NCBI RefSeq assembly: GCF_051414115.1
Contig: NZ_JBLKNZ010000001.1
Span: forward strand, 1,736,001-1,800,000
Length of the DNA: 64,000 nucleotides
Reading direction: 5' to 3'
Source of the DNA: Halovenus marina
GTDB taxonomy: Archaea; Halobacteriota; Halobacteria; Halobacteriales; Haloarculaceae
The translations under genes were made by a program, and so were the position numbers. Positions 41,898 to 50,303 of the stretch are shown piece after piece. Position 1 is the stretch's first letter. Every line of letters starts with the position of its first letter. The notes beneath the pieces were generated by a model, which worked only from the letters and a program-made list of their open reading frames with translations, made no database searches and was not told the DNA's origin.

Positions 41898-43388
41898 ATG
41901 GGGAAAGATAATGCGTCACCGTTTACTACAGTTCTTCGGGGAAGCGCTATTGTTTTCTTTGGATTTGGCTTCGAAATGCTGATTTCGTTCGGTGCAAAGT
42001 TGTTGATTGCCAGATATCTTGGGAAGGTTGATTACGGGGAAGTCTCGCTCGGAATTACGATAATGACGCTGGTGACGGCATTTTCACTTGTTGGACTCAA
42101 TACCGGTATTGGTCGATACATACCCCGTTTCGATTCACAGGTTGACCGCGGTAGCATCGTTAGATCCGCGCTTGAGATTGCACTACCACTTGCCGTTGTG
42201 AGTTCGATAATCATTATCCTCTTTTCTGATTCTATTGCAACGGTATTATTCGATAATCCGCAGGCGACAGCACTGATCTGGATCTTTGCGATAGCAATTC
42301 CGCTAGTTGTCTTGTTCCGCCTCTCGATTGGGATTATTCAGGGTCAACAACGTTCGGTACCGAAAGTTGTACTAGGGAATATCTGCCTTCCAGGAACTCG
42401 GTTCGGCCTAATCGCGCTCGCTGTTTTCATCGGCCTCGGCACGCAGGCGTTCGCTGGCGCTTACTTTCTGTCGTATCTAGTGGTTGCGGTTGCAGCGATG
42501 TACTACATTTTCACACGGGTGTCTATCCCTTCGACAAACCAGTACACGCCGATGCGTCGGGAACTAGTTTCTTTTTCGGCACCGTTGATGATCACGGCGA
42601 CAATCACCGTCTTCCTCTCGAACATTGATACACTGATGGTCGGATACTTTTCAACGACGAGTGCGGTGGGAATTTATAATGTAGTGTTTCCACTCACTGT
42701 AATGATTACTGCGTTTCTCACCTCGTTTCGATTCATCGTAATGCCTCAGATATCAGAACTCCACGCAAACGTGAGGACTGAAGATATCCGTCGTGTGTAT
42801 GCACTAACTAATAAGTGGATTATGGCCCTGTCAGCCCCGGTTCTTTTCGTCTTTCTCTTCTTCCCGGCGCAGGTGATTGAAATCACGTTCGGTGCTGAAT
42901 ATACAGCAGGCGCACCAGCGTTGTCTATTCTATCACTTGGATTTTTCACACACGCCGTCGCCGGCCCAAATGGGGCGACGCTAACATCAATTGGCAACAC
43001 TAAAGCAATTATGCGAATAAATATCGTCGTAGGTATCTGTAATATCATTTTGAATTTACTCCTTATTCCTCAATATTCGTTCGTTGGTGCTGCGATTGCA
43101 ACCGGAACCTCATATGCTCTGATGAACCTCTTGTACTCTTGGCAGCTGTATCAGAGTACAGGAATCTCTCCGATTAGCGACCATACTGGTCAAATAATCA
43201 CAATTATTGCTTCCTTGTTTTTAGCCTTCATTATTCTCAGAAATATTATTTTCACGTCTAAGATATCAACGCTGCTTCTGGGTGTTGCACTGCTGGTAAT
43301 ATACGTCGCTCTACTGTTTTCGACTGTGATATCTGAACCAGAAGAACAGTCTTTTCTTAAGACAGTTTTTGAATATGTCCTTCCGTAG
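41898..43388 (+). CDS. Wzx-type oligosaccharide flippase (MOP superfamily)
   Basis: The 496-residue protein has about 14 membrane helices, beginning GSAIVFFGFGFEMLISFGAK and LIARYLGKVDYGEVSLGITI, typical of polysaccharide-biosynthesis flippases in the MOP/MATE superfamily. It probably moves the lipid-linked glycan across the membrane for transfer to S-layer proteins or for polymerisation by the Wzy-like protein. It is 19 bases downstream of the methyltransferase gene. Confidence 0.85.
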   Translation: MGKDNASPFTTVLRGSAIVFFGFGFEMLISFGAKLLIARYLGKVDYGEVSLGITIMTLVTAFSLVGLNTGIGRYIPRFDSQVDRGSIVRSALEIALPLAVVSSIIIILFSDSIATVLFDNPQATALIWIFAIAIPLVVLFRLSIGIIQGQQRSVPKVVLGNICLPGTRFGLIALAVFIGLGTQAFAGAYFLSYLVVAVAAMYYIFTRVSIPSTNQYTPMRRELVSFSAPLMITATITVFLSNIDTLMVGYFSTTSAVGIYNVVFPLTVMITAFLTSFRFIVMPQISELHANVRTEDIRRVYALTNKWIMALSAPVLFVFLFFPAQVIEITFGAEYTAGAPALSILSLGFFTHAVAGPNGATLTSIGNTKAIMRINIVVGICNIILNLLLIPQYSFVGAAIATGTSYALMNLLYSWQLYQSTGISPISDHTGQIITIIASLFLAFIILRNIIFTSKISTLLLGVALLVIYVALLFSTVISEPEEQSFLKTVFEYVLP

Positions 43389-43437
43389 CTCCTGAATGAC
43401 GGCACTAGCGATATAGAGTTTTCAGACCTATCTGAGA

Positions 43438-44244
43438 TTACCGAGCAAATATCTGATAGACAGCTTCACGAACCTGTTGCGGGAGAAGTCTTGGTGGAAC
43501 TCGAAGTGAAAAGTGTTGTAGTGTATCTTTTCGTGAAGCTATATCGAGTTCCCGTAGCTCCCACGCCATTTGAATTTCGGCCTTAGCATAGTCTAATCCA
43601 CCTCGGCGATCAACAAGGTCGTTTACTTCTGCCCGAACAAGCGTTTGATCGAGATTGCGGAACTGAAGTCCAGCAGCAAGACACCGCGCCCACAAATCCC
43701 AATCCTCCATCATCGGAAAGTTACGATAACCACCCGCGTCGAGAACCGCTTTACGGTCAAACATCGTAGTCGGATGATTCATTGGACATCGCCACGGCAT
43801 CCACTCTGCGATTTCGTTATGAGATGTTGGAACCTCACGTCTTCGCTCTGGAGTTTCGGGATCATCGCGGAATTCAGCGAGATGTGAGCCAACGATATCT
43901 GCCTCGGTCTCTGTGAGGACAGTTAACTGATCCGTGAATCGCTCGGGTTCGGAAATGTCGTCAGCATCCATCCGTGCGACAAACGGCTCTGAACATCTCT
44001 TGAGACCCGCTTGAAGCACACCTCCTAAGCCTTGGGCGTCAGGAAAGTGTTCGTGCCGGCTAACGGAGTGTGTCTTTACTAGATCAGTAATTGCCGTTTC
44101 AATATCTCGTGCGAGCGACTGGTTAGTCACCAAGACGACCTCTGCTGGCGGTTTCGTTTGCTCAATAATGCTTCGATGAGCTCGATGCAAATCCTCGGGG
44201 TCGCTCGTAGCGGATACAGGAAGTAAAACGGAAATATTGCTCAT
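43438..44244 (-). CDS. GT2-family glycosyltransferase
   Basis: The 268-residue GT-A enzyme opens NISVLLPVSATSDPEDLHRA and has a DxD-type motif in RMDADDISEPERF (about residue 93) and the MMEDWDLWARC acceptor-loop (ED) motif. No membrane segment is seen, so it is a cytosolic or peripheral glycosyltransferase. It converges on the flippase gene and closes the AT-rich part of the island. Confidence 0.87.
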   Translation of the reverse strand: MSNISVLLPVSATSDPEDLHRAHRSIIEQTKPPAEVVLVTNQSLARDIETAITDLVKTHSVSRHEHFPDAQGLGGVLQAGLKRCSEPFVARMDADDISEPERFTDQLTVLTETEADIVGSHLAEFRDDPETPERRREVPTSHNEIAEWMPWRCPMNHPTTMFDRKAVLDAGGYRNFPMMEDWDLWARCLAAGLQFRNLDQTLVRAEVNDLVDRRGGLDYAKAEIQMAWELRELDIASRKDTLQHFSLRVPPRLLPQQVREAVYQIFAR

Positions 44245-44483
44245 TAAGTTTGACCTCCATTCTGATTCCGATGCCCCATTATTCGGTACGACTCAGTTTC
44301 GACGGATAAATAAACCGATGATCATGTGTCAATTCGACCGTTGACTATTTGAACGGTAGTTATTCAAATTATTAACTAACACGACTCAGAACGGACACTA
44401 CCATACTTCGCTCTCCCTGATAGGTTAGCTCGTCAAGAGAGTTTGCTGGGATTCAGGTTCTCACTCCTGAGCGGAAGCCGTTG
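44245..44483. other. intergenic region without gene
   Basis: 239 bases, AT-rich on the left and rising in GC to the right. TATA-like runs (attcaaattattaactaa near 44365) could drive the GT2 gene on the minus strand. No gene, repeat or RNA recognised. Confidence 0.45.
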
Positions 44484-44984
44484 TTATCGGGAATTCTCAC
44501 GGTCATCATCGGACTGTGTCCGGTAATCTTCGACCGAGCGGTTCCCCGGCGGATCCGGAGGAGTGAGAGCGCGCTTGAGAAGGCGACCGACGCGTGTCGC
44601 TGCGATCCAGGTGAGCGAGATTGCTACACTGTCTGCTATGTTACGGAGCTTTGAGTGCTGGTACGACCGGACAAGCGGATCCGTGAGTCGGTCAACGCCA
44701 GCGAGGATCGAACCGACCGTGTATGTCTCGCGGAGGTCGATAACGATCACGTCTGGATCTGGTTCCTTCGTGAGCCAGCGATAGAGAAACGAGTGGCGAC
44801 CCCAGCGCCGTAGAGTCCGGAGATGTTGCGTGATGCGGGCATAATCGGCGGCCGTCCCGAGTATCGACAAGAGAGTGAAGACACGCGAGACCTCAACCGC
44901 GGCTACTAGCGTACGGCGGAGCCGAGACTGATCGAATGCTGTACGTACGCGATAGCGAAGGTTGGTCAGGAGAGAGTTAGTCAT
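44484..44984 (-). CDS. hypothetical protein coupled to DUF4330 protein
   Basis: The 166-residue protein has a basic N-terminus, two moderately hydrophobic stretches (TLVAAVEVSRVFTLLSILGT and SVAISLTWIAATRVGRLLKR), the segment DPDVIVIDLRETYTVGSILA, and a charged tail. I do not recognise the family. Its ATG overlaps the stop of the DUF4330 gene as ATGA (44981-44984). The pair lies beside the polyprenyl-phosphate sugar transferase, so a membrane-associated role in glycan assembly or export is possible. Confidence 0.6.
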   Translation of the reverse strand: MTNSLLTNLRYRVRTAFDQSRLRRTLVAAVEVSRVFTLLSILGTAADYARITQHLRTLRRWGRHSFLYRWLTKEPDPDVIVIDLRETYTVGSILAGVDRLTDPLVRSYQHSKLRNIADSVAISLTWIAATRVGRLLKRALTPPDPPGNRSVEDYRTQSDDDRENSR

Positions 44985-45427
44985 TGTGAGCGTAGTGTAA
45001 CAACGGTACCGTTGACGATCGTCGTCCAGAGGTCTAGCCGAACTTGGCGACCGATGTAGAGTCGTTCTCCTTTGAACATTGGTAGACCATCAGCGGTCTC
45101 GCTGACCGTGAGCGCAACCGTCAGGCGTACTTGGTCAGTGCAATTGAGCGGAATGTCTGTTCTCTTGGCCGGAATAACTGTTTTGTTCTTAACTGCAACA
45201 ATGGCCTCCTTCTCGACCGATCCCTCTTCAATAGCGTCGATAATGTACTGGGGTTGCTGGCCAATATCGAAGACAACCGTCTGCGTTGACGTCTTGCTGG
45301 TACTGTTATCGCCACCGGTCACAAGGGCAACCCCCGCAACGATAACTGCGAGAACAAACAAGATGGCCAACGCATCGATGATGTTGATCTTCCCGAACAA
45401 CCGCCCCTTATCGTCAATAACAGGCAT
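44981..45427 (-). CDS. DUF4330-family membrane-anchored protein
   Basis: The 148-residue protein starts MPVIDDKGRLFGKINIIDAL, has one membrane helix (LAILFVLAVIVAGVALVTGG) and an external beta-rich domain ending GERLYIGRQVRLDLWTTI. This matches DUF4330 proteins, which occur next to exopolysaccharide genes in bacteria and haloarchaea and whose role is unknown. It is translationally coupled to the hypothetical gene downstream. Confidence 0.75.
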   Translation of the reverse strand: MPVIDDKGRLFGKINIIDALAILFVLAVIVAGVALVTGGDNSTSKTSTQTVVFDIGQQPQYIIDAIEEGSVEKEAIVAVKNKTVIPAKRTDIPLNCTDQVRLTVALTVSETADGLPMFKGERLYIGRQVRLDLWTTIVNGTVVTLRSQ

Positions 45428-45614
45428 CTGTTGGAGATTGTTTGTGTGGGGGGGGTATAGTGGTTATGTTACACGAGATTTGGGCATAAGATGAGATCAT
45501 CCATGATCTGAAGGCCATGGGTTGGAATCCACAGAAGAGGTCATACAGGTAGCCTGCTGGCTGTGTCAACCAACCGGTACTCCTATTTGTAGGGAGGCTG
45601 CCTTCATGAGTTGA
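45428..45614. other. intergenic region with IS-end-like sequence
   Basis: The 187-base gap has a run of eight G (near 45450) and a sequence at 45558-45584 (tggctgtgtcaaccaaccgg and seven more bases). The latter matches 23 of 27 bases at 32302-32328 in the IS200/IS605-type remnant. No gene is seen. Confidence 0.4.
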
Positions 45615-47129
45615 TCACTTTGGAGGTCGTATCCCTTCAATATCGTTCTCTTCTGACTCATCGGTTTGTTCGAATGCAGGTTCATCATCAACAGGAGGAG
45701 GTTCACTAGCCGAACAGGAGGTATCAGTTTCCGGCCCATACTTGTCACCAGTAGAGAATGAGAATACATCGTGAAAGACCTGCCACACCTGCCAAGCCAC
45801 GATATTTAGGTCGAACCAGAAGGACTGCCTGCGGATGTATTCGATGTCGTGGCGAAGCTTCGCCCCGGGTTCGTGCCCGGTCGCGCCGCGGATCTGAGCG
45901 AGTCCAGTCAGACCCGGTTTGACGAACCAGCGCCGCCGCCACTGGCCCGCGCCACGCTCCATGTCCTCATCGAGTTCCGGCCGCTCGGGTCGCGGTCCGA
46001 CGACGCTCATATCTCCGACGAGAATTGACCACAATTGGGGAATCTCGTCGAGATGGGTCTCCCGGAGGAAGCGCCCGACGCGGGTGACGCGTGGGTCCTC
46101 ACCGCCAGCGTCATCGTCGCTGACAGTCGCACCGGTCGTGGACTCTGCGTCCTCGACCATGCTGCGGAACTTGTAGACGGTAAAGGTTTCACCAAAGGTT
46201 GCGGTGCGTTGCTGGCTGTACAGCACCGGGCCGGGGCTGTCAAGTTTGATCGCGGCCGTGATGAGGGCCATAATCGGTGAGAGACACACGAGCGCACCGC
46301 CAGCGAAGACGATATCGAAGGCGCGCTTGACGGCGTAATCCTGCCAGTCCCACGGTTCGATGTCGACGCGGAGCAGCGCCTCACCGGCGACACCCGAGGT
46401 CAGCACGTGGTCTACGTGGTCGCGGTGAACGAGTGCGGTGATGCCGTGCTGATAGCAGGCCTCGAGCGTCCCGAAAAATTCATCTCGGTCAGTGCGATGG
46501 AAGGCGAGCAACACCGTGTCTACGTCGTATTCGAGAAACACCTCGTCGAGTCTGGCGAACCCGCCGACGATGGGGAGGTCGTCGAGTTCCGCCGCGGTCG
46601 GGTCGTCGTGTGTCGTCGGCGGCGTCACGTAACCGACCACCTCTCGGTCGTAAGCGCCGCGGACCGCTGCCATCGCCTCGGGGTCGTCCCCGATGATAAC
46701 TGCCTGGGACTGCGCTCGCGGACGGCGTCTGATCGCTACCATGAGAATCGGGAGGGATACCATCAGCATCCCCGTCACGAGCATCAGCGTCGACCGCGGA
46801 AGCCGGTAGGTGTAGTTGAAATAGCCAAGCGCCGCCAGACCGATCGTCGACAGAAAGACCCGCCGTGCGGTGAGCAAGCCGGTGTCGAGGATGCGACGTG
46901 GGCGCGGCTTGAACAGCGGCCACATGCTTGCAGACACCACCGCCACAGTCGTCCAGAGGGCGACCCAGAATTCCTGACCGGACAACACTGCCGGTGCCGG
47001 ACGGCCGAAGTACGGAATCTGTGCGAACAGTTCCTGAATCAGGGTGGCGTTCGCGACGACGACAGCAATAATGGTCAACGACAGCGTCCCCAGCGCTGCA
47101 ACGAGTCGATACCGCCACCCGGTCGTCAT
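45615..47129 (-). CDS. polyprenyl-phosphate sugar-1-phosphate transferase (WbaP/WcaJ type)
   Basis: The 504-residue protein has four to five N-terminal membrane helices, a Rossmann-like CoA-binding-type domain (QAVIIGDDPEAMAAV) and a C-terminal bacterial sugar transferase domain starting KRAFDIVFAGGALVCLSPIM, with GPVLYSQQR, VYKFRSM and MSVVGPRPERPEL. It starts glycan assembly by moving a sugar-1-phosphate from a nucleotide donor onto a polyprenyl (dolichyl) phosphate. The last 40 residues form an unusual acidic tail (ETDTSCSASEPPPVDDEP and onward). Confidence 0.9.
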   Translation of the reverse strand: MTTGWRYRLVAALGTLSLTIIAVVVANATLIQELFAQIPYFGRPAPAVLSGQEFWVALWTTVAVVSASMWPLFKPRPRRILDTGLLTARRVFLSTIGLAALGYFNYTYRLPRSTLMLVTGMLMVSLPILMVAIRRRPRAQSQAVIIGDDPEAMAAVRGAYDREVVGYVTPPTTHDDPTAAELDDLPIVGGFARLDEVFLEYDVDTVLLAFHRTDRDEFFGTLEACYQHGITALVHRDHVDHVLTSGVAGEALLRVDIEPWDWQDYAVKRAFDIVFAGGALVCLSPIMALITAAIKLDSPGPVLYSQQRTATFGETFTVYKFRSMVEDAESTTGATVSDDDAGGEDPRVTRVGRFLRETHLDEIPQLWSILVGDMSVVGPRPERPELDEDMERGAGQWRRRWFVKPGLTGLAQIRGATGHEPGAKLRHDIEYIRRQSFWFDLNIVAWQVWQVFHDVFSFSTGDKYGPETDTSCSASEPPPVDDEPAFEQTDESEENDIEGIRPPK

Positions 47130-47186
47130 TACTCTAGACAGGTGTTAGTGGACGCTTAAGTGCTGTGCTGTCCGGGGAAACGATAG

Positions 47187-47447
47187 TCACTCCTCGTCGA
47201 GCGACCACGGATAGTCGAGGTCGTGGGCGTCTTCGTCGACGCTCTCGGGATCGATGTCCATCTCGCGGAGTTCCTCGTCGCTGAACCGGGACGGAACCTG
47301 TTGTGCGTACATTTCGATCCCCTCTTCGAGATACGCCATCGCCTGGCCTTTCGTCGGCCCGCGGGCCTCGATACCCGTCTCGGGATGTGTGACCGTCCAG
47401 GTGCCGTCTTCACCCTCCTCGACCTCGATTTCGTCCTCGTCGACCAT
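47187..47447 (-). CDS. small acidic HicB-like protein
   Basis: Starting at MVDEDEIEVEEGEDGTWTVT gives 86 residues; a longer frame upstream reads into unrelated sequence. The segment TWTVTHPETGIEARGPTKGQ followed by AMAYLEEGIEMY resembles the HicB antitoxin fold (partially degraded RNase H). No HicA toxin lies beside it, so it may be a solitary regulator of the haloarchaeal type. It lies between the sugar transferase and epimerase genes on the same strand. Confidence 0.55.
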   Translation of the reverse strand: MVDEDEIEVEEGEDGTWTVTHPETGIEARGPTKGQAMAYLEEGIEMYAQQVPSRFSDEELREMDIDPESVDEDAHDLDYPWSLDEE

Positions 47448-47537
47448 GGCTCTCCTATGGATCGGACCGGGAAAAGCGTTGCCGAACACCGGCCGCAAGA
47501 CCAGATGGGAGCGATCAGAACGATCGAAGACGAGCGG

Positions 47538-48524
47538 TCAGGACGACCGAACGAGCGGTTCGTACCACTCGCGGTTTGCCCGGTACCACTCGATGAAGGC
47601 GTCGACGCCCTCGTCGATGGTGTAGTCGGGTTCGTAGTCGAGCAGGTCCGCCGCCTTCGACGTGTCCGCGTGCGTGTGGTCGGTGTCTGCCTCGTGGCGC
47701 GCCTCGAAGACGATGTCCAGGTCAGGTGCGAGTCGATCGCGGATCTGGCGGGCGAGCGTGCGGATCTCGATGGTGTCGGTGCTGCCGACGTTGACCGCTT
47801 CACCGTCGGCGGCGTCGGTGTCGAGCAACTGGACGTTCGCGTCGACGATGTCCTCGATGAAGGTGAAATCACGGGTCTGTGTGCCGTCGCCGTAGATGAC
47901 CGGTGGGTCGTCGTTGAGACAGCGCGAGACGAAATTCGAGATGGCCATGTTCGGCCGCATTCGCGGGCCGTAGACGGTGAAATACCGGAGCGCGACCGCT
48001 GGCAGGTCGTAGACAGAATCGTAGGCGCAGGCGTAGCGCTCGGCTGCGAGTTTCGACGCGCCGTAGGGGCTTTTCGGTGTGGTCGGGTCCGACTCCGACA
48101 CCGGTAGCGAGGCCATCTCGCCGTACACCGACGACGAGGAGGCACAGATGAACCGTCGCACGTCGCGTTCGCGGGCCGCATCGAGTAGATTCAGCGTCCC
48201 GTCGACGTTGATTTCGTGGTATCGTCTAGGGTCGTCGACGCTCTGTCGAACGCCTGCCTGTGCAGCCTGATGGAAGATGTACCCCTCCGTGGGGACGACC
48301 GACTGTACGGTGTCGGCGTCACGAACGTCCCCCTCGACGAGCGTATACGATCCCGAAGCGTCGGCCGCTCGGTCACGGCACAGTTCGACGGTCCGCTCTT
48401 TGATCCCCGTCGCGTAGAAGGGATCGAAGTTGTCGAGGACGGTCACGTCGTGACCGTCGGCGACGAATCGCTCGGCCAGATGGCCGCCGATGAAGCCAGC
48501 GCCGCCGGTGACCAGAATCTCCAT
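47538..48524 (-). CDS. NAD-dependent nucleotide-sugar epimerase/dehydratase (GalE-like)
   Basis: Starting at MEILVTGGAGFIGGHLAERF gives 328 residues. The extended-SDR motifs are TGGAGFIG (N-terminus), the SSSSVYGE serine region and the YGASK catalytic pair with intact Lys. TRDFTFIEDIVDANVQLL is typical of UDP-glucose 4-epimerase/UDP-glucuronate epimerase relatives. It probably supplies a donor sugar such as UDP-Gal or UDP-GalA to the island. It is divergent from proC. Confidence 0.9.
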   Translation of the reverse strand: MEILVTGGAGFIGGHLAERFVADGHDVTVLDNFDPFYATGIKERTVELCRDRAADASGSYTLVEGDVRDADTVQSVVPTEGYIFHQAAQAGVRQSVDDPRRYHEINVDGTLNLLDAARERDVRRFICASSSSVYGEMASLPVSESDPTTPKSPYGASKLAAERYACAYDSVYDLPAVALRYFTVYGPRMRPNMAISNFVSRCLNDDPPVIYGDGTQTRDFTFIEDIVDANVQLLDTDAADGEAVNVGSTDTIEIRTLARQIRDRLAPDLDIVFEARHEADTDHTHADTSKAADLLDYEPDYTIDEGVDAFIEWYRANREWYEPLVRSS

Positions 48525-48664
48525 GTGAAGTCCGTGGACGATAGCGGACAAAAACCCACCGTATCGGACTCGACAGTCTCGAAAAACACAACGGGCGGGA
48601 CGACAGTTCACGCGTCAACACAAAACCACAGTCGCTTTGGTCTTCAGACAACGAGAGGGAGGTA

Positions 48665-49438
48665 ATGGTTCATGTAAGCGTGATCGGCTGTGGGAACATG
48701 GGTTCAGCCCTGGTCGCCGGTCTCTCCGATGGCGAGCACAGACTCGTCGCGTACGACATCGACGAGGCGGCGCTTTCGGCCGTCTCCGAGTACTGCACCG
48801 AAACGACGACCGATCTGGACGAGGCGGCGACGGCAGATGTCATCTTTCTGGTCGTCAAACCCGACCTCGCACCGGAGATTCTCGACGAACTGGACCTCTC
48901 CGCAGATCAGACGCTCGTCTCGTTTGCCGCCGGGGTCTCGATCGATTCGCTCACCCCACGAACCGACGCGACTGTGCTTCGGGTCATGCCAAACCTCGCG
49001 GCCGAACGCAAAAGTATGGCCGCTGCAGTCGCCGGTGGAGAACTGCCTGCAGACGTGGAAGCACTCCTGAGCGAGGCAGGCGTCGCCGTCGAGGTGTCCG
49101 AAGACCAGATGGACATCGCGACTGCAGTGAACGGGAGTGGGCCAGCGTTCGTCTTCTATTTCATCCAGGCGATGCGCGATGCGGGCATCGAGAGCGGACT
49201 CGACTCCGAGGACGCCCAGACGCTCGCCGCACAGACCTTCAAGGGCGCAGCCGAAATCGTCCTGGAATCAGACGAGTCGCTCGAAGACCTCATCGACGCG
49301 GTCTGTTCGCCGAAGGGGACCACCATCGAAGGGATGGAGGTGCTCTGGGACAGCGACGCGGATGTGGCGCTCAAGGAAGCAGTCGCGGCGGCCGAACGCC
49401 GTTCGAAGGAACTCGCAGCGAGTGGAGACGATGAGTGA
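48665..49438 (+). CDS. proC: pyrroline-5-carboxylate reductase
   Basis: The 257-residue protein opens VHVSVIGCGNMGSALVAGLS (Rossmann motif) and has the ProC signature NGSGPAFVFYFIQAM and a C-terminal SPKGTTIEGMEVL. It reduces 1-pyrroline-5-carboxylate to proline with NAD(P)H. It is the first gene of a proC-proB-proA operon; its stop overlaps the proB start by eight bases. A GGGAGG sequence ends only two bases before the ATG. Confidence 0.95.
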   Translation: MVHVSVIGCGNMGSALVAGLSDGEHRLVAYDIDEAALSAVSEYCTETTTDLDEAATADVIFLVVKPDLAPEILDELDLSADQTLVSFAAGVSIDSLTPRTDATVLRVMPNLAAERKSMAAAVAGGELPADVEALLSEAGVAVEVSEDQMDIATAVNGSGPAFVFYFIQAMRDAGIESGLDSEDAQTLAAQTFKGAAEIVLESDESLEDLIDAVCSPKGTTIEGMEVLWDSDADVALKEAVAAAERRSKELAASGDDE

Positions 49439-50285
49439 ACACGAGTCACTGGGGCAGAACGCGCCCGACGAATCGACGGTTGCCCGCGCTCGCAAACTCG
49501 CGGCCGACGCCGACCGTGTGGTGGTCAAGGCCGGGACGAACTCGCTGACCGACGACAGCTCGCGGCTCGACGACGCCAAAATCGACAAACTCGTCGACGA
49601 CGTGATGGACATGCTCGCCCGAGACAAGGAGGTACTGCTGGTCTCCTCCGGAGCGATCGGTGCGGGAAAGGGCCGCGTCGGTCACTCCACACAGCGCGTC
49701 GAGGAAGCGCAGGCACTCTCGACGGTCGGGCAGTCCCATCTGATGCGCCGGTACACCGAGAGCTTCGAGCGCTACGACCGCAAGATCGCACAGATTCTGG
49801 TCACACAACACGACCTGGAGGACCCCGACCGGTTCACCAACTTCAAAAACACCGTCGAGACGCTGCTGGCGTGGGGCATCGTCCCGATCATCAACGAGAA
49901 CGACGCCGTCGCCACCGAGGAGATTCGCATCGGCGACAACGACATGCTCTCCTCGTCTATCGCCATCGGCGTCAACGCCGACCTGCTGGTGACGCTCACC
50001 GACGTCGGCGGCGTCTACACGGACAATCCGAAAGACGACCCCGACGCCGAGCGCGTCGAGGCCGTCGGCGACAACTACGGGGAGATACAGGAACTCGTCG
50101 AGGCGAGTTCGTCGTCGAGTTTCGGCGGGATTCAGACGAAAGTCAGCGGCGCGCGGTCGGTAAGCGAACACGGTATCGTCGCGATCATCGCTGCGTCCGA
50201 CGAACCCGACGTGCTAGAACAGATCGTTGCTGGCAAGCCTGTCGGGACCATATTCGTCCCCACGAACGGGATGAACTACGAGTGA
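49431..50285 (+). CDS. proB: glutamate 5-kinase
   Basis: I use the ATG at 49431 (MSEHESLGQNAPDESTVARA), which overlaps the proC stop; a longer open frame upstream is antisense-like overlap only. The 284-residue amino-acid kinase has VVVKAGTNSLTDDSS, LVSSGAIGAGKGRVG, INENDAVATEE and LTDVGGVYTDNP. It lacks the PUA domain found in many bacterial GKs. It phosphorylates glutamate as the first step of proline synthesis. Confidence 0.94.
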   Translation: MSEHESLGQNAPDESTVARARKLAADADRVVVKAGTNSLTDDSSRLDDAKIDKLVDDVMDMLARDKEVLLVSSGAIGAGKGRVGHSTQRVEEAQALSTVGQSHLMRRYTESFERYDRKIAQILVTQHDLEDPDRFTNFKNTVETLLAWGIVPIINENDAVATEEIRIGDNDMLSSSIAIGVNADLLVTLTDVGGVYTDNPKDDPDAERVEAVGDNYGEIQELVEASSSSSFGGIQTKVSGARSVSEHGIVAIIAASDEPDVLEQIVAGKPVGTIFVPTNGMNYE

Positions 50286-50303
50286 GCGCGCAAGTGAACC
50301 ACA

